Shown piece by piece: positions 48,141-59,600 of a stretch of DNA of 64,000 bases (positions within the stretch are counted from its first letter, which is position 1; the number at the start of each line of letters is the position of its first letter). The stretch comes from Onthophagus taurus (lineage: Eukaryota; Arthropoda; Insecta; Coleoptera; Scarabaeidae): the NCBI RefSeq assembly GCF_036711975.1, contig NC_091971.1:7323501-7387500 (forward strand), read 5' to 3'. The position numbers and the translations under genes were made by a program. The notes beneath the pieces are model-generated. The model made no database searches. It was given only the letters and a program-made list of their open reading frames with translations, and was not told the origin of the DNA.

Positions 48141-50351
48141 TAACGGTCACTGCGTTCCCCGTATTGATCCGTTATATCGATATTTTACTGTAAAGTCAAA
48201 TTATATTCATATGTAACATTTTATGTGGGACAAAGTAAGTAGGTACGCCCTGGTTTCTATGGAAATATATTTTTGTATTTTGCATCTTAACTGAAATTCA
48301 CTGTATATCGTAGTTAGATATTTTTTTCTTATAGTTTCCGCAGTAACATCAAAATATCCAATTTATAAGCAAACGCAATTTTAATTTCCTCTGATGCGAC
48401 CAGCGGGAGCAGTTCGTCTGTAAGGTTTGTACGTTGCAGCGGTGGTCTCATAGAGGGCGCATATGCATTATGTTTCAGCCCTGTTTGTAGAGTTTTGCTT
48501 TTCACATTTTACGAGCCAAACCCGTACGATTTAATATTCTTCCTGCATGCGTCGTATTTCAGCATATTTAGGCGGAATCTATTCGTCCCGGTACAAATTC
48601 GGTGCCGTTTCGGTTCCGTAACGCGATCGAAACGAAAAATTGAAGCTTATTGCGTTCCGGATGAGACGATTTCGACTCTAAAATAAGCGCGTTAACATCC
48701 GGGAAATGATGCGACGTCACGCCGTATTAGGACGCGCGTGTGCGTTATTTGGTCAAATGGAAGGTAGTGTCGCTTCTTACGCACAATTCACCGGGACATT
48801 ATAAATAAACAGGCGGTCGAATGATGTAGAATGCCCAGCCGCAAGACGCGCTGTGATACAACCGTTTGCTAAGAATAGTTAGCTGAAACTATTCCCGTCT
48901 AAAGCTGGCCTACGAGGAGTCGACATAGGTCAAGTCTGAGGAAATCGTTAGATATGCGGTAAACAACTTTGGTCCGTACGCTCCTGCATGCAGACATTTA
49001 TGTAGAAGAAGCCACCGTACACGCTACACTTATAGATTTAAGAATTATTCGTTACGTGCCAACGTTTTGTATGCTACTATAACTCCCTTCTTGATAAAGG
49101 CTGCTTGAATTTATAAGAACCATTTTGTAAAACAGTTTAGATAACAAATACCAGGAAATTATTTGCAAATATCTACGAAGTATTTTGAATGCCACATTTA
49201 AGTTTATTTATTAAATGGCATTAAGATGGTTGCAGGTGTGTGCGATGACTTGCAAAATGTCTTTGTGTGTCGAAACTTCGTCTGCTCTAGATTTACATTT
49301 TGCGCCGTCGTAAATTACGCAATTTTTAAGAGGAAATGACTTAGTGGATGCGGCTTGAAAGAGTACTTTTCATTTTGTAACTCTGTTTTGAAAGTTGGTC
49401 CCGTCTGCTAATTATATACCTTCGCGGCCATATGTTCAGTCGTTTGGTTCGAAAATAACCCGTTCGTCTTTTAATTTATTACGCATTTCTTTCGTTTCGT
49501 TTTGATCCCGTTTCACGTACCCGTTTAAAGAAACGAGGTATTATCCTACATTTATAAATAGCGGCGGTACTCTCCGTTTCGAGAAAACAGTCCGTCTTTT
49601 CCGCCCATCACACAATTTCGAATCCACATAATGTGTTTGGAAAACAAACAGTGTCAAATGTATTTGACAAAAATTCGCCGCTGTGTTTTTAGGGTCTATC
49701 GTAAAAGTTCACTGTGTAGCGGTCATTTCGAATTTTACGGAAAATATTTACGTTTCCCAGCCGTCCGTTATTTTTAGATTTTATCGCCGCGTTCGTTATT
49801 TAGTTTTCAAGTTTTAGTATTGTTCCCGATATTAAGTCATTTGATATTTTGCCAGACACATGAATGTCTAGGTCCCGTTTATTTACTATATCCCGGCTAG
49901 ATATACGCAAAAGCGACGACTTCTAGATACGATCTTATAAACTGTGTTTCAGCCGTTTCCTTCGTAAAGAAGGAAAAAAGAGTAAATTTCCCAATAAATA
50001 TGTCGTAAGTATACGTCGTTCGCCAGTTAATGACTATATTTACTGCGCATTATTCTACTAAAAGGATCGTTCAAAGATCCGAATTTATGATTCTAACGCA
50101 TGGTATGAATAAACTTACTTTACATCTAAGTATATTATTTTATCTTATTTTAGTACTTAAAGATCAGTTAGAAATGGGGAATCAAGTTATTACGCATGAA
50201 TTATCTTTGAAATGAACACTTGAATGAAACGTCAAATTAAACTTAGCAAAATAAGCACATTTCATTTATGTGGAACTTGCTAATCCACATGTGTCTACTT
50301 AGATAGTATAGATGAAATAAACTTTATATAACTTACTTCAAATTATTATGA
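48141..50351. other. Intergenic, no gene seen
   Basis: Composition is more even than in neighbouring regions between 48380 and 49900. No domain-bearing frame, tRNA or transposon recognised. Could be regulatory DNA of a gene extending beyond the window. Confidence 0.35.
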
Positions 50352-50437
50352 TTAAGCACGACTTAATCCACTAATACCCAACAGAACGTTAATGACCGTT
50401 AATTCGTTTTCTTTGATTTCTGGAGCGCTGGCAATTT
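50352..50437 (-). CDS. Candidate terminal coding exon of an unknown minus-strand gene
   Basis: Acceptor TTAATTTCAG followed by two bases completing a codon, then IASAPEIKENELTVINVLLG and ISGLSRA and TAA. Amino-acid choice and absence of low complexity look coding, but it is short. It needs a preceding exon ending one base into a codon; the possible first exon at 54163-54209 ends two bases into one, so an intermediate exon would be required. Function unknown. Confidence 0.35.
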
Positions 50438-50536
50438 CTGAAATTAATATACAATCTTATAAAGTATCTAATTTATATAAATCTTATAATCGTGAAAAAA
50501 TCTTATGGAAGAATATCGGAAAGTTGTCAAAGTTGT

Positions 50537-50795
50537 AGCGCCTCGGTCGCAAGTGATTTCTTCTAAGTTAATAATTGAGAATGAGTTGTTTAACGTTATT
50601 AAGCCGATTCAATACCTTGGTCGCCTCGACCTCGACTAATGTTACTGTAGTATCTTGTCTACAAAATCTACTCCTAAATTGCTTCAATCAACAACAAGCT
50701 AAACAACAACAACAACGAATTCCCAAATCATTCCCTTACAGTGAAAATTGTTCAACTTGTTTGATGAAGCGAAGGTAGTTTGCGACCGAGGCAGT
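50537..50795. repeat. Short inverted-repeat element (CCTCGG-GCAAG family), copy 2
   Basis: Left arm GCGCCTCGGTCGCAAGTGA, right arm the inverse of TTTGCGACCGAGGCAGTGC at 50779-50797. The interior is AT-rich with a CAACAACAA run and no coding potential. Size and structure fit a miniature inverted-repeat transposon. Confidence 0.65.
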
Positions 50796-50934
50796 GCAAT
50801 ATGTGTTGTCCAATTTTATGTTAAAGTGTGATTCATTGTAGTTCATCGGCTTGATACACTATGATCATAACCATAACACTGATCCAGCTACATCCATTAC
50901 TGCCCTGGTTTTCTTCGCTTTCTGCACCCCAACC

Positions 50935-51560
50935 TAACACTCTTCACACCTATCTTTACCTACGTCCACACGGAAAGGAACGCAAAGGAACATTGTGTTA
51001 ATGTTGTTTGTTGCTGGAACTTGTACCTCAACGTTTCTGGATGTTCCTTATTGTTATGGATGCAAAAACAAATGTAGGAGCAACTTTTAGGAAAGTTGCT
51101 TGTTCCTACAAATCTTATTAGGAAATTTAGAAACATCTGTAAACATTTTTGTTTCGGACGCAGTGTGGACACGTAGTAACTTGTTTCAGAAACATGTGTG
51201 CAGAAAATATATCGTTCCAACAACAAAAATGCCGAATGCTTGTAGAACCCACGGGATAAAAGCTCGTTACATAAAACAAGATTCAATATTCTTTAATGAA
51301 CTCATAAGGCGCATGATACCATGTGTATTTCTTTCTAAAAGAGTCGGCCTAGTCCAACATTTACGAACTTCCTTTTTCTGTTTTTGCAAAATAATAATAA
51401 TTGCAGCCACTGCTGCCTGTAAATCATCATCGCACCACATTGTATTCTGAAACACTAACCTGATGTAGACGGAAAGTTTCTTGTTGTGGCAACACAGTGA
51501 TGAGCGAATAAAATAAATTTTCTTGGTGTGGACGGAATGTTTACGATAAATTTGTTATTG
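50935..51560 (-). mobile_element. PIF/Harbinger-like fragment
   Basis: Inverted motifs GTCCACAC (left, about 50964-50971) and GTGTGGAC (right, about 51525-51532), plus an internal TTTCGGACGCAGTGTGGACA, resemble insect Harbinger ends. A short transposase-associated frame lies inside (next entry). Exact termini and target duplication were not found, and a smaller related element may be nested. Confidence 0.5.
51267..51455 (-). pseudogene. Harbinger transposase N-terminal remnant
   Basis: A 62-codon frame with AAVAAIIIILQKQKKEVRKC followed by WTRPTLLERNTHGIMRLMSS and LKNIESCFM. The W-x-R-P-x(3)-R-x(3)-G pattern followed by a leucine-rich stretch is typical of the segment ahead of the DDE domain in Harbinger transposases. 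The catalytic part is absent. Confidence 0.55.
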
Positions 51561-52856
51561 TTTCTGCTTCCTAAACAGGTTACGACAATCAGGAATAAAA
51601 TGTTCCCCTGTGTTTCTTTGTTGTGGACATACCTTTACATTCCATCACAATACATACCTAACAATGCGATTTCACACTTTCTACTACCTAACGCCACATC
51701 CCCCTTTCATACACATCCTTCCTCAGGTACAATTCCTGTACCATCAGATTCTCTTTCTCGCAACTTAGACCACATTGAGCATGGCCGCTAACACTAATCT
51801 ACTTATAGTCCGCACTCCGTTCTATCAGAGCCACCGCGGCACGATACTCTAGAGTTGTCAGCGATCAATTACAATTGAGTATCACTGCAAAAAGTAGATA
51901 AAAGAGAATTGAAAATGGACCTTAGGAATAACTCTGCAATGATCTAAACAAAATCACGCACAACTACGTGATGAATTTTTTAGGTCCCAAAACGTTCTTT
52001 CAACTCTCCACTGATTACTGCAACGGCAGACCTAAAGATAGATATAAGATGATCACAAATTTTGAGATATTATTTGCGAAACATAATTTTCATCAAACAT
52101 TTTATACTTTCAAGATCTTTTTGTTGATTTCAAATAATGTCAACTCAGTCTTAATTTAAGAATATAAATAAGTTATGATGTAGGTACAATTAAATGTTTT
52201 GGTTCACATAAATATTACGGGGAAGTTATAAATAATTTGGTGGCTGAATACCAGTTGATAGTCACACCTGCGGTGGAACATTGAAACAGTTTCAAAATGT
52301 ATAATTTAAACGATCGTAAATCTGTTATCGCTGGCGTTTCGGAGTTTGGGCCGGCAGTCATTAAATATCGACATCGCGCTCGAGCGTTGACGGTGTTGAC
52401 GTTAAAACCGCGTAAACGTTTCACTAGTTAACAACTATAACCGCACCTCTTTCGGAAGAATAACAAACAATAAAGTCGATAGCCCTTGGCTGCTTCCCAG
52501 CTACTCTAGAATTACCAGCGGGAATTCACCGTTAAGCGCGCTTTTGGCGAGAATCACAATATTTATCAGCTTGCTCACGCAAGTATTTGGCGTACTGTAA
52601 GGAGTTACCGATTGCTTTAGCCAAGGTTATGTCTCAAACTTTATAATATAATAAATTTAGAGTAGATTTAACTTTATTCAATAACGGTGTGAATGAGTAT
52701 TTAACAAACAAATAAACACTACACTTTAAAACCTATCTAAACCGGACTGATTAACAAATACACATATATCAAACACTTGGGTTTTATTTGCGCAACCGAA
52801 TCAACTCAATAAATAATTTGTGTAATGTAACGCTTATTTTTTTTTATTTCGTTTTT
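51561..52856. other. Intergenic, no gene seen
   Basis: AT-rich with short frames only. A GC-richer stretch at 52330-52430 carries no recognisable product. Confidence 0.35.
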
Positions 52857-53180
52857 TTAAGAACACTGTTGACGTAATCTTTCAACACATTTCGTAGAAT
52901 CCAAGAAGTCAATAACGTAGCGCCACGTGTAACGGTATGCGTGAGCTTCTGGGTGCGACTGAAGCCGCTGCTGAAAACCAACTGTTAATGGCCGTTGATG
53001 TTACAAAGTAGCATTTTCAGGGTTGGCTCGCTGCATGTAAACAGTGAAGCACCCCACTTGGCGCATTCTCTGGTCGGCACGTGCCAACTGGAACCGTCAA
53101 TGGACACGCACATTGGCATCCAAGGTGCCGCCTGCTCCAATAAAGAACCTTGGCTCCAATAACGGGGAAATCCCCAGCTC
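52857..53180 (-). pseudogene. GC-rich coding-like relic of unknown origin
   Basis: On the minus strand one frame reads IGAGGTLDANVRVH, stop, RFQLARADQRMRQVGCFTVY with MQRANPENATL, stop, then QQRLQSHPEAHAYRYTWRYV and IDFLDSTKCVERLRQQCS before TAA at 52857-52859. Two in-frame stops interrupt it. Alternatively the last 114 nt (52857-52970) are a true terminal exon, since they follow a good acceptor (TTGGTTTTCAG). The sharp contrast with the AT-rich surroundings suggests a captured or retroposed gene piece. Family not recognised. Confidence 0.35.
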
Positions 53181-54162
53181 AAGCCAAATACCCACGTGTT
53201 TAGATAAATATTAGTTTTATTGTAAAAAATTAAGGTACTTAACAAGCACGTTATCGATACAAGATTAAATAACATTAAAACTTGAGAAATTCTAAGAAGC
53301 GATTTTGAACCTAATAAAACTAAAATATCGATGCTATAAAAGGGGGAATGTAAGTCAATGGAGCCGGTTCGAAAAATAATAGTACATTGACTTTATTATA
53401 GCAATATAATACATTTATAGGATTTCATATATATAATTTAAAAAGCAATGTTTATTTCTCTTCTTCTTACTTCATGACTTACTTCACAAAGTTGGTTTGA
53501 AATTCGGAACAAATAAAAATCAAACAAAAACCCCCCTTAACTCGACGACGAGAGAAATACTAAATCACGAGAAGTCGCCGCGGAAGTTTTTCAACAATCG
53601 CAAACAATTATAACGGAACGGCACCAGCAGCAAAAGCAGAAGCAGCGCAGTGCGTTACACCCTTTTGAACTAGAATTTACGATTTAGCAGCGCCTCCGTG
53701 TTTACCCGGAGCCGTTGTGTCTGGAATTTATGTGGCGCGAAAATTTATTAATTTCTTTCTAAAATATATATGAATACTTAAGGGGGACGCGCGAGAAAAT
53801 GCGGCTAGAGCGTGTCAGACAGAGAAGAGAATCCGACGAACGGCAAAACAAGAACATTAAACTGGCGACGTCAGCGCGGAAATAAAGTAAATTTAATGCT
53901 CGAACGAACGTATAGACTGATCATCCCGTAAAATAGGTCAGAGGATGTGATTTTAGAGAAAATCACGTTGGACCGCGAAACGGGGCACTGCGGGTATTAT
54001 TTTTTCGTACGCAGCCCCGGAAAATAATGTTGAAGTCGTTTATTTTCGGTTGATATATTAATAGTGCGGTTATTTTCGACAAGCGCGTCTTTCTTTTTGC
54101 GAAACCGAAACGACGTTTTTTTTTAACGTGTAATTTTTTTTTAGGGAAAGTTTTTAACGTAC
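53181..54162. other. Non-coding, mixed composition
   Basis: AT-rich at left; from 53560 to 54000 richer in CG, with a CAGCAGCAAAAGCAGAAGCA stretch at about 53627. Would be intron 1 of the putative gene starting at 54209. Confidence 0.3.
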
Positions 54163-54209
54163 CTTGAAACGCGCTCCGGATCTTTCGTAGTAGTGTTGTC
54201 GGTATCCAT
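54163..54209 (-). CDS. Possible first coding exon of an unknown minus-strand gene
   Basis: A good start context (GGAACCATGG) opens MDTDNTTTKDPERVS and ends two bases into the next codon at a consensus donor (AAGGTACGT). The 47-nt exon is preceded by a GC-rich block (54230-54490) that looks like a leader or promoter. The downstream exon is not certain: 52970 downward or an exon I missed. Gene identity unknown. Confidence 0.45.
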
Positions 54210-54500
54210 GGTTCCGATGGTGAGGGCAAGTCGCAAAGAAATTCGTCAAGGGTTAGTTAGCGCATGGTTCGGGCTTCGTCATGTGTTGTTGCGCTATTTT
54301 GGATGGGTTTCTTTCGAGGGCGACCAGGAGCCAGAGGCTCCTCGTGCCGACTGAAGCTGCACCGCGGCGCGCTGGCTGAAGTCCAAAGCTTGTGCCATCC
54401 CCACCAGCAACGGCCACGTCCATCCACAAGCCTGGATCACTGCAGTCGCTCCGTTGGGACAATATGCATGCACCGGTGTTTATGTGTGGCACCACGAGAT
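54210..54500 (-). promoter_or_regulatory. GC-rich leader/promoter-like block
   Basis: Markedly GC-rich in an AT-rich setting and directly 5' of the possible start exon at 54209. Open frames exist on both strands (80 codons each) but lack domain features, as expected from GC-rich DNA. Assignment as leader or promoter is inference from position. Confidence 0.35.
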
Positions 54501-54914
54501 ATTTGAGACCGCATCTTAACCGATTTTGTTAATCCCACTGATTTGCTAAACATGACTGGTTATCATACTCAATTAATAATCATATTTATCATGTTTACAA
54601 ATATGTTACACTTATATATTACAATTGGTGAAAGTAAAAATATATCTCGAATCAGGAAGTTATGAATAAATCGTTATTTATATTACGTAATTAATATTTT
54701 ATGTAGAATGTTACACCACTCGAGATAAATAAAACATATTTTGACTCAAAACAAAACCTTGTGATTTCTATAGATTAAAAGATCTAAATTATAAATCTTG
54801 TTCTAGAATATCCAGAAATTATTAATGATATTAAGAAGTTTCTAAGATTTATTTCTAAGCTATTTGTAAAGATATCTAAAAATTTTCACCAACTGCTTAG
54901 TTTCGAGTTGATAT

Positions 54915-55150
54915 GATGTTAATTGTAGACTCTCGGTCGCAAGAGACCTCGGCTTAATCGGATGAAATCATATATGTTCCACTTTAATGAAAGCCGAAGC
55001 CGCTTACGATCGAGGCTCGACAATATGGTGTTTAGTTTCGGGTTGATGTGATATTAATTGTAGAGCTTCGGCCGCAAGCGACCTCCGTTTAATCGGATAA
55101 AATCATATATTTCCCATTTCAACGAAAGCAGAGGCGCAGCAATGCGCAAT
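54915..55150. repeat. Short inverted-repeat element (CCTCGG-GCAAG family), copies 3 and 4
   Basis: Two direct, similar segments: CTCTCGGTCGCAAGAGACCT followed by CGGCTTAATCGG at about 54932, and CTTCGGCCGCAAGCGACCTC followed by CGTTTAATCGG at about 55067. The inverse sequence (AGCCGAAGCCGCTTACGATC) is at about 54992. The matching phrase at 28735-28765 links them to copy 1. Confidence 0.65.
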
Positions 55151-55555
55151 GTGATAATCAATTTTAGAATACTTGCCTCGCCATTTATATTATGGTTATT
55201 TATTAAAAAAGATATCGCAGTAAAGTTTATTGTAATCAGTGAACATTTCTACGTATCACATATTAATTTCGGGTACCCGGTTTTTCTTTTATCGCGAGTT
55301 ACGTAAAAAAAGTACCCGATTTTTGAGAGTGCAGCAACTTTGTCTACTTTTCGATTTTTTTTCTCCAAAACTTTTGACGAAAAAATTTCAAATTTGAACT
55401 GGTGGTAAACCGATGTGTTCTTAATGTGGGGCATACTTTATTTTTTCGATATTCCATATAGTTTAGCGGACAATCGCGGTTTAGTAGGTTGCGGTTATTT
55501 CGAAAACGACCTCGCGGATTTCACCGCGGTTTTTATCAAAATAAAATTGTATGTT

Positions 55556-55619
55556 CCAGACAGTACGTCGCGCCTTTATCTTACCTACATAAAGAAATAA
55601 GGCGCGACGTCCTGTCTGG
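55556..55619. repeat. Strong hairpin, about 22-bp arms
   Basis: CCAGACAGTACGTCGCGCCT (continuing TTAT) at 55556-55579 pairs with ATAAGGCGCGACGTCCTGTC (continuing TGG) at 55597-55619, with one small mismatch and a 17-nt loop. Could be the centre of a foldback element or a microRNA-like precursor. Confidence 0.75.
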
Positions 55620-55719
55620 GACGCACCATCTATTCCGATTGGACGGAACCCCCGTTACACCACAGAGCTTATTTCTGTTTCTCTATAATTTGTAATTCTT
55701 TAATTTATAGATATAGGGT

Positions 55720-56620
55720 TGGATTGGGGAAATTAAAAAACATGAAAAATGAGTTCAACCTCAATATACATATCTATAGTTCATTTTTTTTCTATAATAC
55801 CTGTCAAATTGTTGTAAAGTTGGCAAAATTAACAAGGAATTTTGTTTTATCATGTTTTGAAATAGATACGTCACACTGACGTTTGAGCTTTCGTTATTCC
55901 AAAAGAAAAGGTGCATAAAAAATGTTGTGGGGTGTTTATTTGCCATTTACTTACCTAGAAAAGGTGTTTTGTTCTATTTAATTACTTTTTAGCACGTTTT
56001 TACAATAAATATGTACTTCGTTAAAATCGTATTTATCTACAAATTTATTAGTATTTTAACCTCAACTATTTAGTTACTGAAAATGTTACTAAAAATCAGG
56101 AAAATAACGTAAATTTTATAAGGGTCCTAGATAATACCAACAGAAACCCTAAAAAATTTACATTGACAAGTATTATAGAAAAAAAAACGAACTATAGGTG
56201 CTATAACACCCAAGACATTAACATTTTTATATCAAGATGGCTTAAAATAAAACACAAATATATTGTGACATATATGGTTTTAAAGGTGAATTGTATGACA
56301 GAATTAAAAAACATGAAAAATGAGTCCAAACTCGATATATCTAGGTGTTATAACACCCAAGATATTATCAAGATGGCCGAAAACAAAAGAAATATATTGT
56401 GACATTTATGGTTTTGAAATTGTATATCAGATATAGAGTTGGGTTGGGTTGAAAAATGAGTCCAAACTCTATATATCTAGGTGTTATAAGTTGTAACACC
56501 TAAGATATTAACATTTTTATAAAATCAAGATGGCCGAAAACAAAACACAAATACATTGTGACATCTATAGTTCTAAAAGTGAATTTTATGACGGATATAG
56601 GGTGTGATACATCAAATTAG
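55720..56620. repeat. Tandem array, unit about 140-170 bp, three to four copies
   Basis: Repeated phrases: CATGAAAAATGAGT(C/T)CAA, GGTGTTATAACACC (itself a palindrome), CAAGATATTAACATTTTTAT, CAAGATGGCCGAAAACAAAA and ATTGTGACAT. Units can be anchored at the palindrome: about 56198, 56343 and 56481. A partial copy lies at 55720-55790. Copies differ by short deletions. Confidence 0.8.
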
Positions 56621-59600
56621 GTTAAAATTTTCTGATTTTTATGAAAATCTTACTTTTAATGATGTGTTTGAATTTTTAATATATTTTATTTTTAATTAAA
56701 GTCGTACAAGTTGATTTTATCAAAAATATCTTAGTTGATATCACTAAAAAAATATTAACAAATCTGTCACAACGTTTCTAACTTGGATTGGTTGGTCGAA
56801 TCTCTGGGACACCTGTTGCAAAAACTAAATTTATTCATATAAAGTTGCACTTTAAATAGGGACGAACGAAATAGTCTAATATTGTAACAATAATTTTTAG
56901 TATAAACACTTTCGTACGGTAAAGATTAATCAACAAAACGATTAATCTTGAAAAGTATTTGTAAGTGTAACGAGTTCTTAATGCAAAGTGGATATACATA
57001 GTTAAGTTTTGTTACCTTCTAACAGGACAGATTTCAAGACTTGGATGGAATTTGCACGTTAAACGTGCAATATCGAATTGGTCGTCTGTTTCTAACCACA
57101 TCGTCGAAGTAATATGGAAACGATTTCCAGGCAATTATCGAAACAATAACCGGAGACAACATATAGCGACATGATTTGGGATTTCGCATTTCGTAATCAC
57201 AGCCCGAAGCGTCGGAACAACGACGGACATAACAGTAAAACGTTGGTCGCTTAACACCAGATCGGCGCGGGCTACACATTTTATTAGCGAATCGGGTATT
57301 TAATTCGCTCTCTGCGGTCACCGCCACAGTCCCTAACTACAAGCTGAAGTAGTGCCATTGTGGTAATTACCGTCGGGGCCAACTCGTTGCTGGCCAATAA
57401 ATGCCATATAAACTAAATCGCCATCTGGCAATATCCGGTATCATTACGGTAAGCGTAATCTCGTGTAAACTGGGCCATTCTATTCAACGAATGTATCCTT
57501 AAACGTTGTTATAGATTATATACGTAGTTGAGTTTGCACAAAATTGCTTCAATTAAGTGTTTACGAAATAAATTTTGGTTTATATAAAGTTCAATATATA
57601 TAAGTAGCAACCTTTTCCGAGACTACAAGAAATTGCAATGCTAAATCAGCAGATCGTTGAACGCGTATCGAAAACTACTCCTAAATACAGAGATAAACAA
57701 ACCGTATAGAAACAAAACGCATCGAATACTGCAACGTCCCCGATTCATACCCCTGCAGCGCCAACCACCCCCAAAAACAATTCAGCCACTCCCTCGGCTA
57801 GACAGTCTGTCGTCCACCCCATAAATGGTTAATGTTTTATTTTATATACAAATTCACCATTTATAAGTAATTTATAAGTTATGTATTGAGTGTGTATATA
57901 AAGGAGAATTGAAGTATATATAAGGAGAAAAATAAAATTTAAATCCCGGATATTTATACGAGTCATTCGTTACTGCTTTCGCTGAGTTTGCTATCACATA
58001 AATTTTTGACGCTTACGCCGGCTTCGAAGTCGTCGTCGCGTGGTTCCAAGTGCAAGCCGCAGTGTAATGCCATAAGTCATCGCGTTGTGATTGGGGTTAA
58101 AATTAATAAGTATCTTGTAAATCTCCGCAACGGAAACATTAATTCTGTAAAGAGCGAGTTGAATGGTGGTGGTTCGACGCCCGTCCACGATTGCTTTTTC
58201 CCTCTAAGAGATAAACATAACTCTCAGATAAGGTCACCTCTACGAATGGTGCAGTGCAAATCAAGCGAACGAAATCCGATGCAGTATAATGCTTATTCTT
58301 TTTATCGCGTTTTATATAAAAAAAATAACTTTCAAGTTTTCTCTTTCTCGGGATTTACCGACGTTATAAAAGCAGTAATTTTCGGATTACGAGTACTATT
58401 AATTAAGACTTGAAAGCTGGAACAGATATTTCGCGAAAATCGCTTGAAAAACAAGTGATAATGGGCGGAAAACAAACGAGAAATGACGACGCTTCCTCGT
58501 TTGCCGTTCCCAGGACCCGTGACTCGTGACTCGTCAGCTCTAATGCCGTGTGAAAATTGTGCCATATGTATTCAGCAGACATTTTGACTGCACTAGCGGC
58601 GAAGAATTTCATTTAAATTTTACCATTCTTAATCACGTTTAGAGTCTGAATTGTAGTAGGCCATAGTCGGCATCGCGACGCCCTCTAGCATGTAAATTGG
58701 CGCGATTCTAATTCGAGGATGTTAGCCGGTCTATTTAATATAGCTACAGAATTTCGCTCGGCTTAAAATCATATGACTTCCGCTTGAACAGTCTCCTAGC
58801 ATCCAAGAACTAACCGTAGTACGTTTACCAAGCAAATTAAGTCCGTAACCTCAAAGCCATCATTACATACCGCAAAATGAACCATTTTTATTAAAATTTT
58901 AATTCGGTTCCATTTAATCTAAATAATCCAACTAAAGCAATGCGAATAGATACCAATACGTTTGAATACATTTGAGATTCTAAGGCAGGCTCAACCGCTA
59001 AATATGGTAGCGGCGTATGTAAGCTGCATTCTAATTAAGTGGGATTAAAATTAGCAGATAAGGGAGGACGAAGTCTAAGCCCTCCTTAGCGACCGGATAA
59101 ATAACATCGGCCTCAGCGCGTGGAAAACCAAAGAAAACTGCGGTAACGGGGATTTCGAGATTAGAGACGTTGCGCATCGCGAAATATGGATATGGGTCTA
59201 TGCAAATTTCGGTTCGTTTTTTCCGTTTATGAAAATGTGTTGGTGTCGGGTGGAGCATTTATCATCGTGCGTTGTTCGTGATGAATGAGGATATTTTGTT
59301 TCGACCGCTACCACCGCCGCCGACCCACCGGAAAAGATCGTCCGAATGGAAAATGGACACAATAAACTCTGACTCAACGGAATTTTTAAACGGCCCAGAA
59401 AAAGGGCATTCAAAGAAAATATTAAATAGTATTTCTTCGTTTTAAGATTGATTTATCATCAAGCATATGTTTATAACTAATTATTAACCATCTATTGATA
59501 CTTTCGTCATTTGAATTATGAACGGAGGGAGTTTGATTAAAATTAAGCCTCAATTAGATTGACCGAGTTTTCTCGATGATGAGTAATTGGAGTGGCAAAG

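Noticed and set aside
57988-58413. 141-codon plus-strand frame
   Set aside because: Mixed composition, no domain, no supporting signals; chance opening is plausible.
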